A stretch of DNA of 64,000 nt from NCBI GenBank assembly GCA_003451595.1, contig DMDA01000101.1:69754-133753 (forward strand), in the 5' to 3' direction. The notes under the pieces were generated by a model, which was not told the origin of the DNA, ran no database searches, and worked only from the letters and a program-made list of their open reading frames with translations. Within the stretch, counting starts at the first letter, position 1, and every line of letters starts with the position of its first letter. Source of the DNA: Chloroflexota bacterium (lineage in GTDB: Bacteria; Chloroflexota; Anaerolineae; Caldilineales; Caldilineaceae). Both the position numbers and the translations under genes were made by a program. Below, piece after piece: positions 57,840-64,000 of the stretch.

Positions 57840-58133
57840 ATGACCATCACAACGTGGGACAGCCGGGCAGCACGCGAGAACTGGCGCAAGCTGCTCGATG
57901 CGGCGACAACCGGTCGCAGCGACATCGTCATCACGCGCCACGGCCAGCCGGCTGCGGCGCTGATCGCGTATGAGGATTATCTGGCGCTGCAAGAGGAGCT
58001 GGACGAACTGCGCGCCGCGCGTCGCGCCGAAGAAACCGTGGCCGCCTGGCGCGCCGCCCCGTCCATGGCGCGCCCCTGGACGGAGGTCGAAGCCGAGCTG
58101 GTTGCCCGGGATCTGCTTGATGCCGAACCCTGA
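57840..58133 (+). CDS. Phd/YefM-family antitoxin
   Basis: 97 residues, five bases after AGGAGG. The N-terminal DNA-binding part (TTWDSRAARENWRKLLDAATTGRSDIVITRHGQPAAALIAYEDYLALQEELDEL) is the typical Phd/YefM fold, and the C-terminal tail (MARPWTEVEAELVARDLL) would bind and neutralise the toxin. The operator 19 bp upstream supports autoregulation. The gene overlaps the toxin gene by 14 bases, as usual for these pairs. Confidence 0.9.
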   Translation: MTITTWDSRAARENWRKLLDAATTGRSDIVITRHGQPAAALIAYEDYLALQEELDELRAARRAEETVAAWRAAPSMARPWTEVEAELVARDLLDAEP

Positions 58134-58401
58134 GCCGCCGCGCTATGTCGTGCAGATCATCAAGCGCGAGCAGAAGGTGCTCGAACGCCTGCCGCGCGAT
58201 CTCCTGCAGCGCATTCGGCGCGCGATCAACAGCCTGGCCGATCATCCGAGGCCAGCGGGCAGTAAAAAGCTGGCGGGCGTCGAGAATTACCACCGCCTGC
58301 GCGTCGGCGACTGGCGGATCACCTATGCGATCTTCGACGACACCCTGATTGTCCTAGTCGTCGAAGTCGCGCTGCATGGGGATGCGTATCTGCATCTATG
58401 A
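58120..58401 (+). CDS. RelE/ParE-family toxin
   Basis: 93 residues from the ATG at 58120 inside the antitoxin 3' end. The fold is visible as VVQIIKREQKVLERLPRDLLQRIRRAINSLADHP, SKKLAGVENYHRLRVGDWRITYAI and VLVVEVALHGDAYL. LRVGDWRITY is a RelE/ParE core strand carrying the Arg and Tyr residues used by ribosome-dependent RNases of this family. It could stall translation when the labile antitoxin is lost. Lies between the BREX methyltransferase and the PARIS-like pair. Confidence 0.9.
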   Translation: MPNPEPPRYVVQIIKREQKVLERLPRDLLQRIRRAINSLADHPRPAGSKKLAGVENYHRLRVGDWRITYAIFDDTLIVLVVEVALHGDAYLHL

Positions 58402-58504
58402 TGTCCTCACAGCCCGACATTCGCGACAGCGCCTGCCTGACCTGCGCTGCATGTCATCTGGCAAACGGTGTCTTCAAGTGTTGTAGCCTGACAGGAGCGT
58501 GTTC

Positions 58505-59620
58505 ATGCGGATTCGAGAAATAGAGTTTTCCGACTTTCGAGCCTTTCGCGGTCAGCGACGGGTGTCGTTTGTCGATCCGATCGGCGCCAGGCCGCGCCCG
58601 CTCACGATCCTGGCCGGTTCCAATGGCAGCGGCAAGACGACCATCTTCAACGTGATCGAAGCGCTGTTGGCATTCGTCTTGGAGCCAGATCAACCCGCAG
58701 CGCTGCTCGACGAGATCAGCGAAACAGGTCTCGTGTGCATGTCCGTCGAACTCGACCCGCTCGACATCGGCAACGGCAGTGACCAGCGTGCGCTGGTTGA
58801 CCTGCCAGAGATCATGCATATTGCCGTCGGGCGTCGAGATCTGGCGCCGGCGCAGCCGGAGCAGGTCTGGCCCAATTTGTTCTGCCGGCTCGTGCAGCGC
58901 AATGTGCAGGGACGCCCCTTTGTGCGCAAGACGCCGCTGGCAGAGCGGCTGCGCCGCGCCGTTTCGCAGATGCATCAAGGGCAGCATCCGCTCTACGGCG
59001 GCTACCTCTATTTTCCGCATGATCGCCAGTTGCGCACATCGCACGGCGGGCCAATTGAACCCCCGCCGGAAGAACGTCCATGGCGCTTCCGGCTGGCGCC
59101 CAACGAACGCTGGCAGGGCAGCCTAGAACAACTGTGGGTCTGGCAGAACTATCTCGATCTGGAGCAGGGAAACCAGAAGGGGGAGCGCCTGGCGTCATTT
59201 GTCAAGACGTTGGAGTCTCTGCTCGGCGAGCATCGCCCGATCACGGTGCGCGAAGGCAGGGCGACGGTGCCGGCAGCCTGGAGCCGCGGCAGCGAAAAAT
59301 CTGTGCTGTTGCGGCTGGATCAGTTGCCCTCCGGTGAACAGCAGTGTCTGCTCCTCTTTGGCGAGCTGGCACGGCGCCGGCGCGAAGGCGCCGTGATCGC
59401 CATCGACGAAGTGGAGAACAGCCTGCATCCCACGCTGCAGCGCCTGGTGATGTGGAATCTGACGCGAATCGCGCGTGAGTGGGATGCACAGGTGATTGTC
59501 GCCACGCATTCATGGGAGATCATCAACAGCGTGCGCAGCGACGCGTTTGTGAATCTGGACTATCCAGAGGATCGCTTCGATCTACCGGTCGCGGCAGTAG
59601 CTGCAGGAGTCGATGCGTGA
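58505..59620 (+). CDS. ariA: AriA-like ABC-type ATPase of a PARIS module
   Basis: 371 residues from the ATG at 58505 (AGGAG seven bases upstream). SMC/ABC-like ATPase: FRAFRGQRRVSF, Walker A AGSNGSGKTTIFN (37-49), Q/insert region, signature LPSGEQQCLLL, Walker B GAVIAIDEVENSLHPTLQ, and ATHSWEI. The stop overlaps the GTG start of a DUF4435 gene. An ATPase of this class followed by DUF4435 is the composition of PARIS (AriA/AriB), in which AriA senses a phage anti-restriction protein and releases AriB. The protein is somewhat shorter than described AriA proteins, so a relative of PARIS (OLD-like ATPase/TOPRIM pair) is possible. Confidence 0.75.
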   Translation: MRIREIEFSDFRAFRGQRRVSFVDPIGARPRPLTILAGSNGSGKTTIFNVIEALLAFVLEPDQPAALLDEISETGLVCMSVELDPLDIGNGSDQRALVDLPEIMHIAVGRRDLAPAQPEQVWPNLFCRLVQRNVQGRPFVRKTPLAERLRRAVSQMHQGQHPLYGGYLYFPHDRQLRTSHGGPIEPPPEERPWRFRLAPNERWQGSLEQLWVWQNYLDLEQGNQKGERLASFVKTLESLLGEHRPITVREGRATVPAAWSRGSEKSVLLRLDQLPSGEQQCLLLFGELARRRREGAVIAIDEVENSLHPTLQRLVMWNLTRIAREWDAQVIVATHSWEIINSVRSDAFVNLDYPEDRFDLPVAAVAAGVDA

Positions 59621-60474
59621 GTCGCTACCCTTCGTTGACGGACATCGAAATCAGGTGGCGTTCTGCTGGCGGAGTCTGCGTCATCGTCGAAGGTGAGACG
59701 GAACAGGATGATGTCTGGTTCTACAACCATTGGTTTGGCCACCTGGCTCGCCAAGTCACATTCTTTGCCCAAGATGGTTGGGGCGCGGTTGTTACTGCTG
59801 TGACTGAGCTGCGCCAGCGGTATGGGAACGACAACGTGTTTGGCATCGTCGACCGTGACTTTGAGCCGGTCGTCGTGGTCGATCCACTTCCGTCCGACGG
59901 AATCCTGCGTACGTCCAAATACACGCTCGAGAATTATTTGCTCAATCCAGACTGCTGGGAGGCAGTTGTACGCCCCAAACTGCAGCGCGATCCTGTCGCC
60001 GGTTGGATGTCAAGAACCGAGATCGAGGCAACGCTGAAGTCGTACTACATGGAATGTTTGCAATTATCCGCGTTCAACTGGGTTTTGCGTACAATCCGCG
60101 TGCAGATGCCCAATCTCTTTGTACAACTGCCGCTGGCGGAGCAGAGATATCGGGAACATCATGACTCTTTGCGTCATGTCGGCGACGTATATACGCACTG
60201 GCAACGCGTGCAGACTTCGATTGGCGCGACGGACGATTTGGCAGATCTCTATCAGCAGCGACTCACGGCTCTACAGCGGATGTCAACCGAACAGTTGGCC
60301 GAAGTCGTCTCCGGGAAGTATGTATTCAACCTGCTGAGGAACAACTTTCCAGTACGCTATCATGGCAGAAAAGCCTGGGATAGCCTTCTGAGCGAGTATC
60401 TGTATCATTGTCCAGATGCACCTCACGACATCGCTGCTCTCGTGAACGTCATCTTGGCTGCGTCCAAACCATAA
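59617..60474 (+). CDS. ariB: AriB-like DUF4435 protein (TOPRIM effector) of a PARIS module
   Basis: 285 residues from a GTG at 59617 that overlaps the ATPase stop (GTGA), with AGGAG seven bases upstream. The TOPRIM-like core is visible as [18 protein letters not shown] (Glu) and [12 protein letters not shown] (Asp-x-Asp), followed by [15 protein letters not shown], the typical DUF4435 middle motif. AriB in the characterised PARIS system is a nuclease toxin acting on tRNA, held inactive by AriA. Lower GC than the ATPase and brxL. Function by family; target in this organism unknown. Confidence 0.78.
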   Translation: MSRYPSLTDIEIRWRSAGGVCVIVEGETEQDDVWFYNHWFGHLARQVTFFAQDGWGAVVTAVTELRQRYGNDNVFGIVDRDFEPVVVVDPLPSDGILRTSKYTLENYLLNPDCWEAVVRPKLQRDPVAGWMSRTEIEATLKSYYMECLQLSAFNWVLRTIRVQMPNLFVQLPLAEQRYREHHDSLRHVGDVYTHWQRVQTSIGATDDLADLYQQRLTALQRMSTEQLAEVVSGKYVFNLLRNNFPVRYHGRKAWDSLLSEYLYHCPDAPHDIAALVNVILAASKP

Positions 60475-60494
60475 TCCATCTTCGAGTTCATCTG

Positions 60495-62525
60495 ATGAAT
60501 CTCCACTTCAAGGAAATCTTCCGCGGCAAGGTCGTCAACAAGCGCCTCACCTTCAACACGGGTATGGATGAGTTCCCGCGCTATGTGCTCGAGTATCTGA
60601 TCGACAACTATTGCCGTGAGGAGACCTTCGACGAGGATTTCGCCCAGGTCAAACGCCGGCTGCGCGAGAATTTCGTGCATGGCGCCGAGGCGGAGCGCAT
60701 TCGCCACTATATCCGCGAGAACCGCCAGCACACGCTGATCGCCAGCTTGGAGGTGCGCCTGGTCGAAACCGAAGACAAGTATTGGGGCACGATCGGCGCC
60801 ATCAACGAGAACTTTGTCAACGTGCCGGAAACGTTGGTGCGCCAGTATCCGATGTTGTTGGCGGGCGGGATGTGGGGCACGATCCAGCTCACCTACGACG
60901 AGACCGAGGTGCATAACAAGAAGATTCGTCCCTTTGTCGTCACCGACTTCACGCCCTTTCAGATTACCATGATCGACCTGGGCGAGTTCCTGAGCAAGCG
61001 CCGCGCCTTCGGCGATGAGGAATGGCTGGACATCCTGGTCAACTCCTTTGGGCTTAACCCGGCGACCATGACGCGGCGCCAGAAGCTGATCTACATCAGC
61101 CGCGCCGTGCCGCTGGTCGAAGCCAACCACAACCTGATCGAGCTGGGACCGCGTGAGACCGGCAAGACCTATATCTTTCGCAACGCCTCCTACTACAGCC
61201 ATGTGCTGTCGGGTGGCAAAGCCACGCCGGCCGGACTGTTCATCAACCTCAACAGCGGTCAGGTCGGTCTGGTGGGCACGCGCGACGCCGTCGTCTTCGA
61301 CGAGATCGCCAACACCGACTTCACCGACCCGCGGGCGATGGTCAGCATCATGCAGGGCTACATGCAGGATGCCAAGTTCAGTCGCGGCAAGAAAGAAATC
61401 CTGGCTTTTGGCTCGATCGTGCTGGTCGGCAACCTGGATGTGCAGGGCAGCCTGCCCCACGAGAAGTACTATCACCTCTTCGAGCCGCTGCCCAGTTTCC
61501 TGCAGGTCGAGGCGCTGATCGACCGCCTCCACTACTACCTGCCGGGGTGGGAAGCGCCCAAGATCGGGCCTGCTGCCGCCAGCCAGGACTACGGCTTCAT
61601 CACCGACTATCTGGCGGAGATCATGCACGAACTGCGGCGCGTGGATGTGCTGAGCAAAGTCAAGGGGCGCTTCGAGCTGTTCGATGCCGCCGGCTCCACC
61701 CAGGGCATCACGGCGCGCGATGTGCGCGCCGTACACAAGACGCTCTCCGGGCTGCTCAAGCTGCTCTATCCGCACGGCGAGGTGAGCGATGCGCAACTGC
61801 TGGAGGTGCTCAGCCTGGCGCTGGAGGGACGCCAGCGCGTGCGCAACCAGCTTCACCTGATGGCGCCAGGCGAGTATTACCCGGTCAAACTCAGCGCCCG
61901 TCTCCTCTCCACCGGACAGACAATCACACCCGTCCTGCGCGACGCCGAGCGTAAGCAGCGCGTGACATTGCCGGCGACGCCACTGGTCGGCGAGGTGAAC
62001 GGTCTGGCCGTGGCAGGCGAGCAGGGCGTGTTGCTGCGCTTCGAGATGCAGGTCGCCAAAGGGCACGGTCGCATCGTGCCGCTAGGGTCGATCCAGCGCG
62101 TCATGCGCGAGTCGATCGAGGCGGCGGCGCAGTACATTCGCAGCCACGCCAAAGAGCTAGGCATCGCCGAAGACTGGCGCGAGAACTTCGACGTCGCTGT
62201 GCTGGCAACGATGATGGGCGTGCCCAAAGAGGGCCCGTCCGCTGGCGTCACCATCGTCACCGGCATCGTGTCGGCGCTCAAAAACAAACCCGTGCGTCCC
62301 GACGTGGCAATGACCGGTGAGATCACGATCATGGGCAAAGTACTGGCGGTGGGCGGCATCCAGGCCAAGCTGCTGGCCGCGATCGACGCCGGCGTCAAGT
62401 GTGTGGTTGTTCCGGCGGAGAATGCACCTGACGTCGCCAATCTGCCCGATTACATGCGCGATCGGCTGGAGGTCGTGTACGTCAGCGACATCCAGGCGGT
62501 ACTGGCGACGGCGCTGATAACGTGA
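60495..62525 (+). CDS. brxL: BrxL, Lon-protease-like AAA+ protein of BREX
   Basis: 676 residues, the normal length of BrxL. N-terminal [20 protein letters not shown] and the BrxL DNA/AAA core with modified P-loop [17 protein letters not shown] (about residue 217) and [22 protein letters not shown] (Walker B), then the C-terminal Lon-type domain with Ser in [12 protein letters not shown] (about 581) and Lys in [13 protein letters not shown] (about 624). BrxL occurs in BREX types 1 and 4 and forms DNA-encircling rings. It is the last gene of the defence island, 20 bases after the DUF4435 gene; probably co-transcribed with that pair. Confidence 0.93.
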   Translation: MNLHFKEIFRGKVVNKRLTFNTGMDEFPRYVLEYLIDNYCREETFDEDFAQVKRRLRENFVHGAEAERIRHYIRENRQHTLIASLEVRLVETEDKYWGTIGAINENFVNVPETLVRQYPMLLAGGMWGTIQLTYDETEVHNKKIRPFVVTDFTPFQITMIDLGEFLSKRRAFGDEEWLDILVNSFGLNPATMTRRQKLIYISRAVPLVEANHNLIELGPRETGKTYIFRNASYYSHVLSGGKATPAGLFINLNSGQVGLVGTRDAVVFDEIANTDFTDPRAMVSIMQGYMQDAKFSRGKKEILAFGSIVLVGNLDVQGSLPHEKYYHLFEPLPSFLQVEALIDRLHYYLPGWEAPKIGPAAASQDYGFITDYLAEIMHELRRVDVLSKVKGRFELFDAAGSTQGITARDVRAVHKTLSGLLKLLYPHGEVSDAQLLEVLSLALEGRQRVRNQLHLMAPGEYYPVKLSARLLSTGQTITPVLRDAERKQRVTLPATPLVGEVNGLAVAGEQGVLLRFEMQVAKGHGRIVPLGSIQRVMRESIEAAAQYIRSHAKELGIAEDWRENFDVAVLATMMGVPKEGPSAGVTIVTGIVSALKNKPVRPDVAMTGEITIMGKVLAVGGIQAKLLAAIDAGVKCVVVPAENAPDVANLPDYMRDRLEVVYVSDIQAVLATALIT

Positions 62526-62582
62526 GATGCATACCGGGTCCTTCGCAATCTGCAAGAGACGGTGCGAGAAGCCAGCATTCCT

Positions 62583-62630
62583 CAACGCAAGGGCGCAGAG
62601 ATGCAGAAGCGCAGAGAAAGCGCAATGGAT
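62583..62630. repeat. Word-like intergenic repeat (gcgcagag/agaagcgc type)
   Basis: The tract contains cgcaagggcgcagagatgca and then gaagcgcagagaaagcgc, short variants of one word. It joins the end of the brxL region to a hydrolase remnant whose C-terminus dissolves into it. Same style as the other gene-end repeats in this window. Confidence 0.5.
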
Positions 62631-63196
62631 TTGCATGTGATTCAGGAACTCAACCACCAACTGCAGATTCTCTGGCGTGGCGAACTGCTCGCCGCCGTGC
62701 CCTGCGCCGTCGATCAGCGTGTAGGTTGCGCGGTCAGCGCCCAGCGCGTCGGCCAGGTTCTGCCCCTGCACCGGCGGCACGTTGCAGTCTGCCGAGCCAT
62801 GCTGGATGAAGAAGGCGGGATCGGCGTCGTCGATGTAGTTCATGGCGTTGGTCGTCGCCACCACGTCCGGCACGGTCTGGATCGGCGCACCGACCAGCAT
62901 CGATTCGGGCGAATCGGCGGCGTCGTGGGACTGCGGGCAGCCAGTGTCGGCGAATTGGGCGTCCATCGCCAGGCAGTCGATGGGGCCGAACCAGTCCACG
63001 ACCGCCTGCACACAGCTTGACTGGTCAGCGTTGCCCAACTCCGGGCCTTCCAGTTCGGCGACGCCGCAGGTTGTGCCAAGCAGCGCAGCCAGGGCGCCGC
63101 CGGCCGACGCGCCCCACGCCGCAATACGCGCCGGGTCGAGGTTGTATTCAGCGGCGACCACCCGCAAATAGCGCACCCCAGCCTTGATATTGCCCC
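62631..63196 (-). pseudogene. Alpha/beta hydrolase fragment (both ends lost)
   Basis: About 188 residues of an esterase/lipase (BD-FAE/polysaccharide-hydrolase-like). IKAGVRYLRVVAAEYNLDP, the nucleophile elbow WGASAGGALAALLG, DWFGPIDCLAM and the C-terminal HGSADCNVPPVQGQ with DGAGHGGEQF (catalytic Asp and His) are intact. The N-terminal strands and the oxyanion-hole segment are replaced by IS3-related sequence at about 63196, and the C-terminus runs into repeat words and antisense brxL without a proper stop. It is therefore a relic. Confidence 0.75.
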
Positions 63197-63747
63197 GATT
63201 TGGTAGAAGGTGAGATAAATCCTTTACACTACCAATGGAGGCAATGCGGCATTTCCCGGCCACGGTCGCCTGAAAGCGACAGAGGAAGAGATGCGGCGGT
63301 TGCGGCGTGAGAATGAGATCTTGCGCCAAGAGCGGGAGATTAAAAAAAAAGCGATAGGTATCTTCACGCAGGAGCCGAAGCGAAGTACGCCTTCATAGAA
63401 GAGGAGCAGAAAGGGTATGCAGTGACCCTGCTCTGGCGAGTGCTGGAGGTTTCGGTGAGTGGGTATTACGCCTGGCGGAAACGCCAACCCAGTCGTCGCC
63501 GACAGGAGGACGAAGAGTTGAGCAAGCTGATTCAGTGTGTGCATGTAGAGAGCCGCCAGCGCTACGGCAGTCCCCGCATCCATGCTGAACTGCAAGCGCA
63601 GGGGATACGCTGTGGCCGGAAGCGGGTGGCGCGGTTGATGCGCCAGGGAGGACTGCGAGGCAAGTGCAAAGGGCGTCGGCGTATATGCGCCACGGACAGC
63701 AAGCACAAGCTACCGGTGGCCGAGAACATGCTGAAGCAGGACTTCTC
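63197..63747 (+). mobile_element. IS3-family insertion sequence fragment
   Basis: The end of OrfA is readable (NAAFPGHGRLKATEEEMRRL, then RRENEILRQEREI), followed by a run of nine A residues (frameshift region typical of IS3) and OrfB beginning AFIEEEQKGYAVTLLWRVLEVSVSGYYAW with RYGSPRIHAEL and KHKLPVAENMLKQDF. OrfA lacks its HTH N-terminus, and OrfB ends before the DDE integrase core. I found no terminal inverted repeats. The fragment joins two unrelated truncated genes, so it marks a deletion or recombination endpoint. Confidence 0.85.
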
Positions 63748-64000
63748 GTCCGAGAATGCACAGATGACCTTCTTGGCGCCGAACATCTTTGTCCAGATCA
63801 TCTGCCCCACCGCCTGCATCTTGAAGCTGGCCGCAAGATAGACACCGTTGGGTTTCAGCGAGCCTTTGCAGCGATCAAAGGAACTCCGGCCCAGGATGTC
63901 GAAGATCAGGTCATACTGCTGGCCGCTCTGTGTGAAGTCCGTCTGAGTGTAGTCAATCACCTGGTCGGCGCCCAGCGCCTGCGCCTGCGCCACGTTGCGC
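63748..64000 (-). pseudogene. Zinc-type alcohol dehydrogenase/quinone reductase fragment, cut by IS3 and by the window edge
   Basis: About 84 residues, open toward the window end (…RNVAQAQALGADQVIDYTQ). DFTQSGQQYDLIFDILGRSSF, RCKGSLKPNGVYLAASF and the following KVICAFSDEK are the cofactor-domain part of an NAD(P)-dependent alcohol dehydrogenase. The frame then enters IS3 sequence at about 63748 (the join could lie a few bases to either side), losing the C-terminal ~50 residues. The N-terminal part is beyond the window. Confidence 0.75.

Noticed and set aside
60423..62066. Leftward ORF of 547 codons opposite brxL
   Set aside because: Antisense to a gene with full BrxL and Lon-type motifs; its product is rich in His, Gln, Asp and Arg with no recognisable domain.
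63330..63365. A9 run in the IS3 piece as a second functional frameshift site
   Set aside because: It is the ordinary IS3 OrfA/OrfB frameshift region, but both ORFs are truncated, so it has no present function.

Overview
The window is about 62% GC by eye, tightly packed with operons, and reads like a non-phototrophic Chloroflexota genome of the Anaerolineae/Caldilineae kind. Supporting signs are the gene families present (CUT1 sugar transporters without their own ATPase, tandem GH36 enzymes, XRE-STAND-TPR regulators, a ChlI/ChlD-type chelatase with no chlorophyll genes nearby) and short word-like repeats at gene ends. This taxonomic placement is inference; there is no rRNA or marker gene to prove it. 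I saw no tRNA, rRNA or CRISPR array.

From 0 to 11.5 kb lies metabolic and regulatory housekeeping. A 5'-truncated SorC-type sugar regulator is followed by a GpsA-like dehydrogenase and an iron alcohol dehydrogenase. A leftward operon encodes an ECF sigma factor, its membrane anti-sigma factor and a membrane protein joining bactofilin-like repeats to a C-terminal helix-hairpin-helix; it ends in a clear intrinsic terminator. Next is a metal-chelatase locus whose AAA+ and VWA halves are joined by a canonical A AAA AAA -1 slippery site, so one gene should make a small (ChlI-like) and a medium (ChlD-like) subunit. A TPR protein, an inositol-monophosphatase-type phosphatase and a YhdH-type reductase follow.

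From 11.5 to 24.7 kb is a carbohydrate locus: an IclR regulator with a strong promoter, an enolase-superfamily dehydratase or cycloisomerase, a zinc dehydrogenase, an SDR, a mutarotase-like protein, two GH36 alpha-galactosidase-type enzymes, and a divergently transcribed solute-binding lipoprotein with two permeases. Together they could import and cleave alpha-galactosides and oxidise the released sugar. From 24.8 to 33.8 kb an acyl-CoA ligase, an alpha/beta hydrolase, a complete Liv-type ABC transporter and a TauE-like exporter suggest uptake and activation of an organic acid. From 33.8 to 37.6 kb are small, mostly leftward accessory genes, including a broken acetyltransferase and proteins of unknown function.

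From 37.7 to 62.5 kb is a layered defence island. An XRE-STAND-TPR regulator with a three-copy operator and an ADP-ribosylglycohydrolase precede a BREX operon: a RadC-N/BrxA-like fusion, a BrxB-like protein, BrxC and PglZ. Then come a low-GC Avs-like STAND NTPase with an N-terminal nuclease domain, a zinc-ribbon DNA methyltransferase in place of PglX, a Phd/RelE-type toxin-antitoxin pair with its own operator, an ATPase plus DUF4435 pair matching the PARIS system (AriA/AriB), and finally BrxL. The gene set does not match a standard BREX type. PARIS, known to respond to anti-restriction proteins, sits inside the system such proteins would attack.

From 62.5 kb to the end is a decaying junction: a fragment of an IS3-family element lies between two truncated genes, an alpha/beta hydrolase and a zinc alcohol dehydrogenase.
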